Part shown: in pieces, positions 9,265 to 23,900 of the stretch
How the letters are laid out: each line of letters begins with the position of its first letter
How positions within the stretch are numbered: position 1 is the stretch's first letter
Source of the DNA: Xanthomonas sacchari
Lineage (GTDB): Bacteria > Pseudomonadota > Gammaproteobacteria > Xanthomonadales > Xanthomonadaceae
Assembly (NCBI RefSeq): GCF_040529065.1
Contig: NZ_CP132343.1
Location: 2,914,001 to 2,978,000, forward strand
Length of the DNA: 64,000 nucleotides
Reading direction: 5' to 3'
Made by a program: the position numbers and the translations under genes
Notes under the pieces: generated by a model
Databases searched by the model: none
The model's input: the letters and a program-made list of their open reading frames with translations, nothing else
What the model was told of the DNA's origin: nothing

Positions 9265-12081
9265 TCACGCCTGCGGCGGTGCTGCCTCGCCAGCGCCTTC
9301 GGCGGCGCCCTCCTCGCCCGGCAACCCGTCTTCCTCGACCAGCGAGCCGTCCAGGCGTTCCACCGCCTGCAGCTTCTCGCCCTTGGACAGGCGGATCAGG
9401 GTCACGCCCTGGGTGTTGCGGCCGACGCGGGAGATTTCCGAGGCGCGGGTCCGCACCAGGGTGCCGCCGTCGGAGATCAGCAGCACTTCGTCGCGGGTGC
9501 TCAGCAGCACCGCACCGACCAGCTTGCCGTTGCGCTCGCTGGTCTGGATGCCGATGACGCCCTGGGTGCCGCGGCCCTTGCGCGGATACTCGCCCAGCGG
9601 GGTGCGCTTGCCGTAGCCGTTCTCGGTCGCGGTTAGGATGTAGGCATCGGCCTCGTCGCCGTTGCGCGCCTCGGCCTCGACCTCGGTGTCGGCCGCGGCG
9701 TCGACGTCCTCGGCGTCCTCGTCCTGACCCACCGCCGGCTCGGCCACGATCAGGCTGACCACGTACTCGCTCTTGGCCAGGCGGATGCCGCGCACGCCGC
9801 GGCTGCTGCGTCCGGTCGGCTTGACCCCGCCACGGCTCTTGCGCCGCGCGCCGCGGGCGTCGTCGCCCTCCTCGCCACCGGCCTCGTCGTCGGCGACGGC
9901 GCCGTCGTCGGCAGCGGCCTCGTCGACGGCCGCATCATCGGTCTCGTCGTCCTTGGGCCGTTCGGAGAAGCGCACGGTCTTGCCGTTGGAGGCGAACAGC
10001 AGCACGTCGCGCTCGCCGTCGGTGAGCGCCACGCCGACCAGCGCGTCGCCCTCGTCCAGATTGATCGCGATCTTGCCGATCTTGCGCTGGAACGCGAACT
10101 CGCTCAGCGGGGTCTTCTTGACCATGCCGTTGCGGGTGGCGAAGAACACGTAGCGGCCTTCGGCGTACTCGCGCACCGGCAGCACCGCCTGCACGCGCTC
10201 GCCGTTCTCCAGCGGAATCCAGTTGACGATCGGGCGGCCGCGCGCATTCGGCCCGGCCTCCGGCAACTGGTGCACCGGCAGCCAGAACACCTTGCCGCTG
10301 CTGGTGAAGGTCAGCAGCGTGTCGTGGGTGTTGACCAGCCACAGCTGGTCGATGAAATCCTCTTCCTTGGTCGCCGCCGCGCTGCGGCCGCGGCCGCCAC
10401 GACGCTGCGCGCGGTAGGCGCTGACCGGCTGGCGCTTGGCGTAGCCGGCATGCGACAGGGTCACCACCACGTCTTCCGGCGCGATCAGGTCGAGGATGTC
10501 CAGGTCCTCTTCGCTGTGGCGGATCTCGGTGCGGCGCGCGTCGCCGTATTCCTCGCGGATGTTGACCAGTTCCTCGCGGATCACCTGCAGCAGCACGTCC
10601 GGGTTTTCCAGGATGCGGATCAGCCCGGCGATGGCCTCCAGCAGCTGCTTGTATTCCTCGGTCAGGCGCTCCTGCTCCAGGCCGGTCAGGCGGTGCAGGC
10701 GCATTTCCAGGATCTGCGTGGCCTGCACTTCGGTCAGCTGGTAGCCGCCGCCGACCAGACCGACGCCGCTGGGCAGGTCTTCCGGGCGCGAGGCCTCGGC
10801 GCCGGCCGCATTGAGCAGCGCGCCGACCAGGCCCGGCTGCCAGGTCTTGGCCAGCATGCGCTCGCGCGCTTCGTTCGGGTTCGCCGAGGTCTTGATCAGC
10901 TCGATCATCTCGTCGATGTTGGCGAGCGCGACGGTCAGGCCTTCCAGAATGTGCGCACGCGCGCGCGCCTTGCGCAGTTCGAAGATGGTGCGGCGAGTGA
11001 CCACTTCGCGACGGTGGCGGACGAACGCCTCCAGCATCTGCTTGAGGTTCAGCAGCTGCGGGCGGCCGTCGACCAGCGCCACCATGTTGATGCCGAACAC
11101 CGACTCCATCTGGGTCTGCTGGTACAGGTTGTTCAGCACCACGTCGGCGGCTTCGCCGCGCTTGACCTCGATGTAGATGCGCATGCCGTCCTTGTCGGAC
11201 TCGTCGCGCAGCTCGCTGATGCCCTCGAGCTTCTTTTCCTTGACCAGCTCGGCGATCTTCTCGATCAGCCGCGCCTTGTTGACCTGGTACGGAATCTCGG
11301 TGACCACGATCGCTTCGCGGCCGTTGTCCTGGATCTCGATCTCGGCCTTGGCGCGCATGCGCACGCGGCCGCGGCCGGTGCGGTAGCCGGCGACGATGCC
11401 GGTGGTGCCGTTGACGATGCCCGCGGTCGGGAAATCCGGGCCGGGGATGTGTTCCATCAGCCCGTCGACGTCGATCTGCGGGTTGTCGATCAGCGCCAGG
11501 CAGGCATTGATCGACTCGGTCAGGTTGTGCGGCGGAATGTTGGTGGCCATGCCCACCGCGATGCCGGCCGAGCCGTTGACCAGCAGGCTCGGGAAGCGCG
11601 TCGGCATCACCGACGGTTCCTGTTCCTTCTCGTCGTAGTTGGGCTGGAAATCGACGGTTTCCTTGTCGATGTCGGCCATCATCTCGTGCGCGAGCCGCGA
11701 CATGCGCGCCTCGGTGTAACGCATCGCCGCCGCGGAATCGCCGTCGACCGAGCCGAAGTTGCCCTGCCCGTCCACCATCATGTAGCGCAGCGAGAACGGC
11801 TGCGCCATGCGCACCAGGGTGTCGTACACCGACTGGTCGCCGTGCGGGTGGTACTTACCGATGACGTCGCCGACGATACGCGCCGACTTGTAGTAGGGCT
11901 TGTTGCTGTGCGCGCCCAACTCGTTCATCGCGAACAACACGCGGCGATGCACCGGCTTGAGGCCGTCGCGCGCATCCGGGAGGGCACGCCCCACGATCAC
12001 GCTCATGGCGTAATCGAGGTAGCTCTTGCGCATCTCGTCTTCCAGGTTGACCTGGATGATTTCCTTGGCGGATTCTGCCAT
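9265..12081 (-). CDS. gyrA: DNA gyrase subunit A
   Basis: GyrA cuts and rejoins DNA in the A2B2 gyrase that introduces negative supercoils. The 938-residue protein has the catalytic Tyr122 in [11 protein letters not shown], and the helix-4 segment [10 protein letters not shown] at residues 78-87. The C-terminal wrapping domain begins after about residue 520 with the GyrA box QRRGGRG. Compared with E. coli (875 residues) the C-terminal beta-pinwheel carries two acidic insertions, one rich in Asp, Ala and Glu followed by [10 protein letters not shown], the other rich in Asp, Ala and Glu near [11 protein letters not shown]. Position 83, Ser in E. coli and a quinolone contact, is Gln here. A clear terminator follows, and mtnA lies upstream on the same strand. 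Confidence 0.98.
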   Translation of the reverse strand: MAESAKEIIQVNLEDEMRKSYLDYAMSVIVGRALPDARDGLKPVHRRVLFAMNELGAHSNKPYYKSARIVGDVIGKYHPHGDQSVYDTLVRMAQPFSLRYMMVDGQGNFGSVDGDSAAAMRYTEARMSRLAHEMMADIDKETVDFQPNYDEKEQEPSVMPTRFPSLLVNGSAGIAVGMATNIPPHNLTESINACLALIDNPQIDVDGLMEHIPGPDFPTAGIVNGTTGIVAGYRTGRGRVRMRAKAEIEIQDNGREAIVVTEIPYQVNKARLIEKIAELVKEKKLEGISELRDESDKDGMRIYIEVKRGEAADVVLNNLYQQTQMESVFGINMVALVDGRPQLLNLKQMLEAFVRHRREVVTRRTIFELRKARARAHILEGLTVALANIDEMIELIKTSANPNEARERMLAKTWQPGLVGALLNAAGAEASRPEDLPSGVGLVGGGYQLTEVQATQILEMRLHRLTGLEQERLTEEYKQLLEAIAGLIRILENPDVLLQVIREELVNIREEYGDARRTEIRHSEEDLDILDLIAPEDVVVTLSHAGYAKRQPVSAYRAQRRGGRGRSAAATKEEDFIDQLWLVNTHDTLLTFTSSGKVFWLPVHQLPEAGPNARGRPIVNWIPLENGERVQAVLPVREYAEGRYVFFATRNGMVKKTPLSEFAFQRKIGKIAINLDEGDALVGVALTDGERDVLLFASNGKTVRFSERPKDDETDDAAVDEAAADDGAVADDEAGGEEGDDARGARRKSRGGVKPTGRSSRGVRGIRLAKSEYVVSLIVAEPAVGQDEDAEDVDAAADTEVEAEARNGDEADAYILTATENGYGKRTPLGEYPRKGRGTQGVIGIQTSERNGKLVGAVLLSTRDEVLLISDGGTLVRTRASEISRVGRNTQGVTLIRLSKGEKLQAVERLDGSLVEEDGLPGEEGAAEGAGEAAPPQA

Positions 12082-12253
12082 TCGGGTTCCGTAAGTCTGG
12101 TGGCGGATCGACCACGACGCCGGCCCGCGACAGGCGGGCCCGCCGCGGCCGCACGCCTAGGGCGCACGGCGGTCGATCGAACCGCCGGATTCTATCATGA
12201 CGGGCGCCCGATTGCCCGGTTTTGCCGGCGCGAACAAGCACTTGCGCGCCTTC

Positions 12254-12276
12254 GGCGGCGCCCGCCGGGCGCCGCC
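12254..12276 (-). terminator. strong hairpin after mtnA, possible terminator
   Basis: Ten-base perfect inverted arms (GGCGGCGCCC and its complement) with a three-base loop lie 14 bases after the mtnA stop. No T run follows, so this may be a Rho-dependent or RNA-stabilising structure and not an intrinsic terminator. Confidence 0.4.
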
Positions 12277-12289
12277 GCAGTGTCCCGGG

Positions 12290-13354
12290 TCAGCCGCCGA
12301 AGGCGGCGCGCATGCGCGGCAGGTCCGGGCGCTCGATGACCCCGCGCTCGGTGACGATGGCATCGATCAGGTCCGCTGGGGTCACGTCGAATACCGGATT
12401 CCAGGCGGCGATGCCGTCGGCCACGGTGCGGGTGCCGCCGACGCCGAACAGCTCGCCCGGATCGCGCTGCTCGATCTCGATCTGCGCGCCGTCGGCTGTG
12501 TCCATGTCCACCGTGGACGACGGCGCCACCACCATGAACCTGACGCCATGGTGGCGCGCGGCGATCGCCAGCTGGTAGGTGCCGATCTTGTTGGCGGTGT
12601 CGCCGTTGGCGCAGATGCGGTCGGCGCCGACGATCACCCACTGCACCGCGCCGGTCTTCATCAGGTGCGAGGCGGCCGAATCGGCGATCAGGGTGGCATC
12701 GATGCCATCCTGCTGCAGTTCCCACACGGTCAGCCGCGCGCCCTGCAGCCAGGGCCGGGTCTCGCCGGCGAACACCTTGGCGATGCGCTGCTGGGCGACG
12801 CCGGCACGGATCACACCCAACGCGGTGCCGAAGCCGGCGGTGGCCAGCGAGCCGGTGTTGCAATGGGTCAGCACGCCGCTGCCGGGCGCGATCAGGCCGG
12901 CGCCGAGCGCGCCCATGTGCCGGTTGGCGGCCAGATCCTCTTCGGCGATCGCCTGCGCCTCGCGCTCCAGCACCGAGCGCCAGTCGCTGCCGGCCGCGCC
13001 AAGCGCCGTGCGCATGCGCGCCAGCGCCCAGGCCAGGTTGACCGCGGTCGGCCGCGCGGCATTGAGCCGCTGCAAGGCCGGCTCCAGCTTCAGCAGCGCC
13101 TCGGCGCCGTCTTCGGCCTGCACCTCGCGTGCGGCCAGCACGGTGCCCCAGCCGGCGGCGATGCCGATCGCGGGCGCGCCACGCACGGCCAGGGCGTGGA
13201 TCGCCGCGGCGACCTGGTCGCTGTCGCTGCAGCGCACGTGTTCCACCGCGAACGGCAGCTTGCGCTGGTCCAGCAGTTCCAGCGCATCGCCGGTCCACAG
13301 GATCGGGCGGATATGGTCGTAGCGGGCGTAATCAATATCGAGGGCGGCGTTCAT
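12290..13354 (-). CDS. mtnA: methylthioribose-1-phosphate isomerase
   Basis: MtnA isomerises 5-methylthioribose 1-phosphate to the ribulose form in the methionine salvage pathway. The 354-residue protein has the active-site Cys165 in [20 protein letters not shown] and the catalytic Asp245 in [19 protein letters not shown], both in family positions. The related eIF2B-alpha proteins and ribose-1,5-bisphosphate isomerases are alternatives, but the Cys and Asp pair and the length favour MtnA. It ends about 200 bases before gyrA; the spacing suggests separate promoters. Confidence 0.95.
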   Translation of the reverse strand: MNAALDIDYARYDHIRPILWTGDALELLDQRKLPFAVEHVRCSDSDQVAAAIHALAVRGAPAIGIAAGWGTVLAAREVQAEDGAEALLKLEPALQRLNAARPTAVNLAWALARMRTALGAAGSDWRSVLEREAQAIAEEDLAANRHMGALGAGLIAPGSGVLTHCNTGSLATAGFGTALGVIRAGVAQQRIAKVFAGETRPWLQGARLTVWELQQDGIDATLIADSAASHLMKTGAVQWVIVGADRICANGDTANKIGTYQLAIAARHHGVRFMVVAPSSTVDMDTADGAQIEIEQRDPGELFGVGGTRTVADGIAAWNPVFDVTPADLIDAIVTERGVIERPDLPRMRAAFGG

Positions 13355-13423
13355 CGCCCCATTGTAAACGCCGGCGATTGCGGATTGAGGACGTCGCGCG
13401 GCGTCGCAGCGCCGTGCCAGCGC

Positions 13424-14131
13424 TCAGTTGACGCTGAACTCGGCGCGACAGCCCTTGTCGACCCAGATGCCGTCGCGGTCCCAGCCCCAGCTGTCGTTCT
13501 GCACGCAAGGCGCGCCGGACAACTGCCGGCGCAGTTGCACATGGTCCTGGACACTGACGCCACAGCGGCGCCGCGCCTTGCCCTTGGATTCGCACAACAC
13601 CGGCCGTGGGCCGGCGGGAAACCCGGAGCCGTCGGCGGCGCCGATCTCGAACTCGCCGCGGCAGCCGCGCGCGACCCAAATCTCGTTGCGGCGCACGCCC
13701 CAGCTGCGCTCCTCGCGGCACGGCACCGACGACAACTGCCGCATCAACCGCACCGGCGCCCCGCGCAGCATCACCGGGCAACTCTCCAGGCGACCATCGG
13801 ACTCGCAGCGCAACACGCGGCGCATCGCGCTGCGCGGCGCTTCCACCGGATTGGGACGGAATTCGGCACGACAACCGAGGGTGACCCACACGCCGGTGGC
13901 GTCAGACCCCCACTCGCTGCCGCGGATGCAGTCGTTGTCGGAGAGTTGCCGCACCAGTTGCACGCCCTGGTCGGTGGACATCGGACAGTGCACCCAGGTC
14001 ATGTCGCGCGACTCGCAGCGGACCACCGCGGCATCGTACGCATCGGTGTCCTGCGCCGGCGACGGCGTTGGCCACACGCTTGCCGCCAACCCCAGCCAAC
14101 ACCAGCCACCGAGCCCGTACGCCCACTTCAT
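13424..14131 (-). CDS. secreted protein with three DUF3011 repeats
   Basis: A 235-residue exported protein of unknown function. An N-terminal signal peptide (about residues 1-26, ending near TPSPAQ) is followed by three copies of a module of about 55 residues. Each copy has the pattern CES ... C ... L-RQLS ... C ... SWG ... W-V--GCR-EF, which is the DUF3011 pattern, with probably paired cysteines in the periplasm. The third copy ends the protein. The gene stands alone between mtnA and epmA, separated by small gaps. Confidence 0.82.
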   Translation of the reverse strand: MKWAYGLGGWCWLGLAASVWPTPSPAQDTDAYDAAVVRCESRDMTWVHCPMSTDQGVQLVRQLSDNDCIRGSEWGSDATGVWVTLGCRAEFRPNPVEAPRSAMRRVLRCESDGRLESCPVMLRGAPVRLMRQLSSVPCREERSWGVRRNEIWVARGCRGEFEIGAADGSGFPAGPRPVLCESKGKARRRCGVSVQDHVQLRRQLSGAPCVQNDSWGWDRDGIWVDKGCRAEFSVN

Positions 14132-14267
14132 GCTTGGCTCTGCCCCTATGCCTAGAACCTGAACAACGAAGACCTGCTGGCGCGCGGCGTGCGCATGCCG
14201 TGCCCGATCAAACCATCATCGGTGTGGACAACGCAACAAGGCGCCGCGAAAACACGTGACGGCCGGT

Positions 14268-15217
14268 TCAGGCATGCGCGAAATCGTAGGCGAGCACGTC
14301 GCCGATCTGCGCGGTGCCGCGCATCGCCATCAGCAGCCGGTCCACGCCAACCGCCACGCCCGCGCAATCGGGCAAGGCAGGTAGCGCCTGCAGCAGGCGT
14401 TCGTCCAGCGGCGGCAGCACCGCGCCGCGCGCCTGGCGCAGCGCGTGGTCGCGCAGGAAACGCCGGCGCTGCTCGGCGGCATCGTTGAGCTCGTGGTAGC
14501 CGTTGGCCAGTTCATAGCTGCCCAGGTACAGCTCGAAGCGCTCGGCCACCGGCGGGTCGCCGTCGCGCACGCGCGCCAGCGCGCACTGGCTGGCCGGCCA
14601 GTCGTGGACCACGGTGAGGCGGTCGACCGGGAACGCCGGCTGCAGGCGATGGGTCATCAGCAGATCCAGCCAGTCGTCGCGGCCCAGGCCGTCGGCATCG
14701 ATGCGGATCTCGCGTAGCGGCTGCTGCAGCGCCTCCAACGGCGCAGTGAATGGATCCAGGCCCAGCCCCTGCAGGAACAGGTCGCGGTAGCTGAGCACCT
14801 GCAGCGTGGCGCTGCGCCCGACCAGCGCCAGCGCCGTGCGCACCAGCTCCACGGTCTCCTCGATCAGTTGCCGGTGATCCCAGCCGACCCGGTACCACTC
14901 GAGCATGGTGAACTCGGGATTGTGGCGGCCGCCGGCCTCGCCGTTGCGGAACACCCGCCCCAGTTCGTAGCAGTCGCCGATGCCCGCGGCGAGCAGCCGC
15001 TTCAGCGGATACTCCGGCGAGGTGCGCAGCCAGCGCAGCGCCGGACCGGCGTCGACATGGCCGCTGAAGCGGGTCTGGAAGCTGTCGATGTTCGGCTCGG
15101 TGTTGCCGGCCGCCGACAGCATCGGGGTTTCCACTTCCAGCACGCCGCGCGCGGCGAAGAAGCTGCGGATGGCGGCGTTGAGCCGGGCGCGCAACTGCAG
15201 GACGGACAGCAGGTCCA

Positions 15218-15218
<1 letters not shown>
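14268..15218 (-). CDS. epmA: elongation factor P--(R)-beta-lysine ligase
   Basis: EpmA (PoxA/GenX) is a truncated class II lysyl-tRNA-synthetase-like enzyme that attaches beta-lysine to a conserved Lys of EF-P. The 316-residue protein has no anticodon-binding domain. Motif 2 is seen in FRNGEAGGRHNPEFTMLEWY, and motif 3 in GVAVGVDRLLMA near the C-terminus. The start at 15218 overlaps the upstream acetyltransferase stop by one base (TGATG), indicating translational coupling in the ligA-GNAT-epmA run. Confidence 0.93.
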
Positions 15219-18530
<3,312 letters not shown>

Positions 18531-18640
18531 GCCTCAAGCCCATCCCGAAATCCCAAATCCCGAATCCCGCCCCCTCACACCCTTGCCGCGCCATTAACAC
18601 CTCGTTAACGTGACCTCCCCCGCCCGCTCTGGAGAGCCAC

Positions 18641-19771
18641 GTGTCGCTACCGGTCTCGCGCCGTTCCTTCCTGTCCCTGGCCACCTCCGGTCTGGCGCTC
18701 GGCGCCGTGGGCCTGTCCCCCGTTGCCGAGGCGGCGCGGCGCAAGGCAGCGGCCGCCGCAGCCGCGACACCCGGCGTGGCGCCGGCCGCCGGCACGGTCT
18801 ACCTCAACTTCAACGAATGCCCGCTGGGTCCGGCACCCGCCGCGCTGGCAGCCGCACAGGCGATCCTGCCGCGCAGCGGGCGCTATCTGTTCGAGCTGTC
18901 GGACGAACTGATCGCCGCCTTCGTCGGCCAGCAGCGCCTGCCGGCCGACCACGTGGCGGTGTATCCCGGCTCCAGCGAGCCGCTGGCGCGGGCCGCGCGC
19001 GCCTTCACCACGCCGCGCGCTGGCGTGGTGGTGGCCGATCCGACCTTCGAGGCGGTCGCCGACGTGGCCGCCGCGCATGGCGCGCCGGTGCGGCGGGTGC
19101 CGCTGCGCGCCGACGGCGCGCACGACGTCAAGACCATGGCCAGCGTCGACCCGAATGCCGGCCTGATCTACCTGTGCAATCCGAACAACCCGACCGGTTC
19201 GATCACCAAGCGCGCCGACATCGAATGGCTGCTGGCCAACAAGCCCGCCTCCAGCGTGCTGCTGGTCGACGAGGCCTACCTGCACTACAGCGAGGAGCCG
19301 TCGGTGATCGACCTGATCGGCCAGCGCCAGGACCTGCTGGTGCTGCGCACCTTCTCCAAGCTGTACGGCATGGCCGGGCTGCGCCTGGGCCTAGCGGTGG
19401 CCGCGCCGGGGCTGCAGACCAAGCTGGCCGCGTTCGGCGAGAATCCGGTGTCGGTGCCTGCGCTGGCCGCCGGCATCGCCAGCCTGCAGGACCTGCAACT
19501 GGTGCCGACCCGCCGCGCCGAGAACGCGCGCATCCGCGACGCCACCATCGCCTGGCTGCAGAGCAAGGGCTACAAGTGCCTGCCGTCGCAGGCCAACTGC
19601 TTCATGGTCGACGTCAAGCGCGACGGCGCCACGTTCGCCGCGGCGATGGCCAAGCAAGGCGTGATCGTCGGCCGCAGCTGGCCGATCTGGCCGAAGCTGG
19701 TGCGCGTCACCGTGGGCACCGAAGCGGAGATGCTGCGGTTTCGGGAGGCGTTTGGGAAGGCGCGCAAGTAG
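18641..19771 (+). CDS. Tat-exported class I/II aminotransferase, histidinol-phosphate aminotransferase-like
   Basis: A 376-residue PLP enzyme of the HisC-like fold type I group with an export signal. The N-terminus has a twin-arginine motif SRRSFLSLA (Arg7-Arg8), a hydrophobic stretch and AEA cleavage site near residue 31. PLP residues are visible: Asn183 in CNPNNPTGS, Asp210 in LLVDEAYLHY, and the Schiff-base Lys240 in FSKLYGMAGLRLG. GTG is the start, ten bases after GGAGAG. Tat export suits a protein that folds around its cofactor in the cytoplasm. Histidinol phosphate is an unlikely periplasmic substrate, so the true reaction is unknown. It is inverted between zipA and ligA and flanked by repeat elements. 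Confidence 0.88.
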   Translation: MSLPVSRRSFLSLATSGLALGAVGLSPVAEAARRKAAAAAAATPGVAPAAGTVYLNFNECPLGPAPAALAAAQAILPRSGRYLFELSDELIAAFVGQQRLPADHVAVYPGSSEPLARAARAFTTPRAGVVVADPTFEAVADVAAAHGAPVRRVPLRADGAHDVKTMASVDPNAGLIYLCNPNNPTGSITKRADIEWLLANKPASSVLLVDEAYLHYSEEPSVIDLIGQRQDLLVLRTFSKLYGMAGLRLGLAVAAPGLQTKLAAFGENPVSVPALAAGIASLQDLQLVPTRRAENARIRDATIAWLQSKGYKCLPSQANCFMVDVKRDGATFAAAMAKQGVIVGRSWPIWPKLVRVTVGTEAEMLRFREAFGKARK

Positions 19772-19779
19772 CTTGGGGG

Positions 19780-20106
19780 CCGGGAATCGGGAATGGAGAA
19801 TCGGGAATCGTAAAAGCGGGTTGTCGTGCGGCTGAGGCGTGCCTGGTTTTGCCCTGGCATTCACGTTGCGAATTCGCGATTCGCTAGCCTCGGCGCCAAC
19901 GCTCGATTGGCGGTGAGTCGGGATTCGGGAAGGGCACTGGGAATTCGCAACAGCCAAAGCTAGGGGCTTTGGCATCGGCGGCGGTCGCGCCCTCATCCGC
20001 CCCCTTCGGTGGCACCTTCTCCCGGTGGGAGAAGGGAAAAACGCACGGGGCAATCAGCACCAGGAAATCGCTTTTACGATTCCCCATTCCCGTTTCCCCA
20101 TTCCCG
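19780..20106. repeat. composite inverted-repeat element with GGGAATC-type arms
   Basis: Arms at about 19780-19818 and 20069-20106 are inverted copies matching at about 34 of 39 positions and both end toward the centre in TCGTAAAAGCG. The interior carries another dispersed motif, CCCTCATCCGCCCC with the hairpin CTTCTCCCGGTGGGAGAAG (19990-20037). The element fills the gap between the aminotransferase stop and the zipA stop. It has the same organisation as the element at 18301-18530. Confidence 0.82.
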
Positions 20107-20114
20107 GCACCAAA

Positions 20115-20852
20115 CTACCAGCGTGGTGCTTTCGTCAACGGCGGCGCCTGGTGCTGGCGGTCGTAGGCGCGCAGGTCGTCGCGGATGTGGGCGATGCGCT
20201 GGCGGCCCAGGGCGTTGCGGCTGTCGTCCAGGACCACGCCGTCGAGCAGTTCGCCCATGCGCTGCACGGTCGGCAGCATCTTCTCCCAGGCGTCGAGCGC
20301 GGTCATCGGCGCCGGCAACGTCAGGAAGAAGGCGATCGCCGGGGTCTCCATCTCGCGGATGTGCGCCATGTCGAAGCTGCCCGGCTTCATGATGCTGGCC
20401 ATGCTGAAGATCGGGCCGCGCTCTGGATGCCCCTCGACCAGGCGGTGGAACACGTTCATGTGGCCGAAGGTCAGGCCGGTCTTCTCCGCCGCCACCACGA
20501 TGTCCTCGCCGCGCAGCACCTGCCCGGCGCGGGCGGCGACGTACAGCGAGACGATCTTGTCGAAATCCTGGCTCGGGCGCTTGCCGAGTTCGGCGCCCGG
20601 CGCCTCCGCGGCGGGCAGGCCCAGTTCGGGCTGGCGCGCGTCGCCGTCGACACCATCGGCGGCCAGCGCGTCATCGCCGACCGCCGGGGCGGCGTCGCCC
20701 AGCGAGGGTTCGCGGCGCGGCGCGGCCGGATCGGCCGGCTCCACGCGCCGGCCCTGGCTCGGTTTCTTGGGGCGGCCGAACAGGAAGATCGCCGCAATCA
20801 ACAGCAAGCCGGCGGCGAGGATGCCGATGCGTAGCATTGCCATGTCGGACAT
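20115..20852 (-). CDS. zipA: cell division protein ZipA
   Basis: ZipA tethers FtsZ to the inner membrane at the division site. The 245-residue protein has an N-terminal membrane anchor (about residues 6-24), a charged linker rich in Pro, Ala and Asp (about 28-105), and the globular FtsZ-binding domain (about 110-235) with LTFGHMNVFHRL and MASIMKPGSFD segments as in the family. A second in-frame Met at 20843 could serve as start. It follows smc by 111 bases on the same strand, as in other xanthomonads; the next same-strand gene is ligA. Confidence 0.93.
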   Translation of the reverse strand: MSDMAMLRIGILAAGLLLIAAIFLFGRPKKPSQGRRVEPADPAAPRREPSLGDAAPAVGDDALAADGVDGDARQPELGLPAAEAPGAELGKRPSQDFDKIVSLYVAARAGQVLRGEDIVVAAEKTGLTFGHMNVFHRLVEGHPERGPIFSMASIMKPGSFDMAHIREMETPAIAFFLTLPAPMTALDAWEKMLPTVQRMGELLDGVVLDDSRNALGRQRIAHIRDDLRAYDRQHQAPPLTKAPRW

Positions 20853-20963
20853 TCAGGGGTTACTCCGGCAAGGGTACACAGGGGAAACGTAGCTGCTTGC
20901 GCACGAGGTCTGTCCCTACAGCGACAGCGCCTCGACGCGCATCACGCCCTTTAGCATGTCACG

Positions 20964-23900
20964 TCAGGCCGCGCCCGCCAAACGCGCGGCCTCCTCCAGG
21001 TCCACGCTGACCAGGCGGCTGACGCCCGGTTCGCGCATGGTGACGCCGCTGAGCTGGTGCGCCGCCTCCATCGTCGCCTTGTTGTGGCTGACGAACAGGA
21101 ACTGCACTTTCTCGCTCATTTCCTTGACCATCGCCGCCAGGCGGCCGACGTTGGCCTCGTCCAGCGGCGCGTCCACCTCGTCGAGCAGGCAGAACGGTGC
21201 CGGGTTGAGCTGGAAGATCGCGAACACCAGCGCCACCGCGGTCATCGCCTTTTCGCCGCCGGACAGCAGCGAGATGCTGGACACGCGCTTGCCGGGGGGC
21301 CGCGCCATGATCGCCACGCCGGTGTCCAGCAGGTCCTCGCCCGTCAGTTCCAGGTAGGCGTGGCCGCCGCCGAACAGGCGCGGATACAGCGCCTGCACGC
21401 CGGAGTTGACCCGGTCGAAGGTGTCCTTGAAGCGGCCGCGGGTTTCGCGGTCGATCTTGCGGATGGCGTCTTCCAGGGTCTCCAGCGCGGTATTGAGGTC
21501 GACGTCCTGCGCTTCCAGGTACTCGGCGCGCTGCGCGGCCTCGCCGTACTCGCTGATCGCCGCCAGATTGACCGGCTCCAGCCGGCGCATGCGCGCGTCG
21601 ATCTGCTGCACTGCCTGCTCCCACTCGGCCGGGTCGGCGTGCTCGGGCAGGCCGTTGATCACGTCCTCGAGCACGAAGCCGGCCTTGACCACCGCCGCCG
21701 ACAGCTGCTCGGCGCTGAGCACCAGCGCCTGCTGGTCGAGCCGGCGCTGGGCGATGCGTTCGCGCTGCGCCAGCGCCTGCTCGTCGCGCTGCTGGCGGGT
21801 CTGCTCCAGCGCGCGCAGTTCGTTGTCGATGCCGTCCAGCAGCGCGCGCGCCTCGCCGAGTGCGCGATCGGTGCGCACGCGCTCGCTGAGCGCAGCCTGG
21901 TGCTCGGCCTCCAGCGCCAGCACCGGCGAGTCGCCCTCGTTCAACTGCGCGCTGAGCTCGCCCAGGCGCGCGTCCAGTTGCCCGCGCTGGTTGCCCATGC
22001 GCTCCAGCGCCTGGCTCAGCGAGGCGATCTGGGTGCGCTGCGACTCCAGGGTCAGGGCCAGCGCGTGCGAGGCTTCGCGCACCCGCCGCGCAGCGTCGCG
22101 GGCCAGGTCGCGCGCTTCGGTGAGCTGGCGACGTTCGCTTTCCAGCGCGTGCCGCACCGACTCCAGGTCGCCCATGCTGGTGACCGCGTCTTCCAGCTTG
22201 GAGCGCGCCTCGCGCGCCTGCTCGCGGCTGCTGTCCAAGGTCTCCAGCAGCTGCGCGACCTCCAGCTCGATGCGCTCGATGCGGGTGCGCGCGGCGTCGA
22301 CCTTGCCCTGCTGGCTCTGCAACTGTCCGGCCAGTTCGGAGGCGCTGCGGTGCGCCTGGTACAGCTGCCGCTGCGCGTCCTCGCGCTGCTGCTCGCCGGC
22401 CAGCAACTGCGCGCGCATCTCGCCGAGGCGGTGTTCGAGGTCGGCCTCGCGCTCCTGCAGCGTCTCGATCTGCCCGCGCAGGCTCTGGATCTCGCGCTCG
22501 CGCAGCAGCGCGCCCTGCTTGGCCGCGCCGGAGCGCGACACCCGCAACCAGCCCTGGCCCAGGCGCGCGCCGTCGCGGGTGACGATGGAGTCGCCCTCGC
22601 CCAGCTGCGGCAGCAGCGCCCGCGCGGCAGCCAGGTCCTCGGCCGCGTGCAGCCGCGCCAGCAGCCGGCGGATCGCGATCGGCCCCTGCACTTTGGCCGC
22701 CAGCGAGGTCGGCGCGAAGGTCTCGGCCGCCTCCTCGCCGCTGACCAGGGCGATGCGGCCTTCGCCGAGTTCGCCCAGCGCATCGACCAGTTGTTCCGGC
22801 GCCTCCACCAGCACGCCTTCGATCAACTGCCCGAGCGCGCCTTCGACGGCGTTCTCCCAGCCGCTCTCGACGTTGAGCCGTTCGCCGACGCGCGCCGCCG
22901 AATCCAGCCCGCGCGCCTGCAGCCAGGCCACTGCCGCGCCCTGCTCCTGGCCGAGCGCAGCCTGCTGCAGGGTTTCCAGCGACGACAGCCGCCCGCGCGC
23001 GGCCTGCGCCTGCTTGCGCACGTCGGCCAGTTCGGCCTGCGCGGTGCGCTGCTGGTCCTGCAGCGCCGCCACCGCCTGCTTGCGCGCCTCGACCTGCTCG
23101 GTCAGGCCGTCCAGCGCGGCGCGCTGGGTCTCGTGCTGCAGTTCCAGTTGCGCGAACGCCTCGGCCAGCGCGTCCAGGTCCAGCCCGGCGCGCTCGGCCA
23201 GCAGCGCCTCGCGGCGGCGCTCGGCCTCCAGCGACTGCCGGTCCAGGTAATCGACGCGGGTGCGCTCCACTTCGCCGGCACGCGAGGCTTCGGCGGTGTT
23301 GCGCTGATGCGATTCCCAGCGCTGCTGCCAGTCGGCCAGGCGCGCCTCGGCCTCGCGCAGCGCTTCCTGCTTGTATTCGTTGTCTTCCTGCAACTGCTCC
23401 AACTGCGGGCCGGCAACGTCCACCGATTCGCGCAGCAGCGCCAGCTTGGCCTCGTCGGTGCCGATGTGCTGGCCAAGTTCGGCCAGCGCCGTTTGCGTCT
23501 CGTCGCGCGCCTTGTGCAGGCGCTGCGACAGGTCGCGCTGGTGCTGGATCTGCTGCTCGATCCGGGCCAGGGTGCTGCCGACCTTGTAGACCTCGGCCTG
23601 CGCGGTGCTGAGCGCCTCGGCGGCCTCCTCGCGGCGCACGCGGCCGGTCTCGATGCGCGCCTCGGCATCGCGCTGTTCGGCGATCAGCTGCTGCAGGCGC
23701 GTCTCTTCCTGGCCCAGCGCCTCGCGCAGGCCCTGCAGGCGCCCGTCCAGGCCGCGGTATTCCAGCGCCTTCCACTGCGCGTCCTTGATCCGCCGTTCTT
23801 CCTGCAGCGCCTGGTACTGCTCGGCTTGGCGCGCCTGGCGCTTGAGGTGCTCGAGCTGCTTGCCGATCTCCTCGCGCAAATCGCCCAGACGCTCCAGGTT

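Noticed and set aside
12189-12194. TAGAAT on the minus strand as a gyrA -10 box
   Set aside because: No acceptable -35 hexamer at normal spacing, so it is too weak to list as a promoter.
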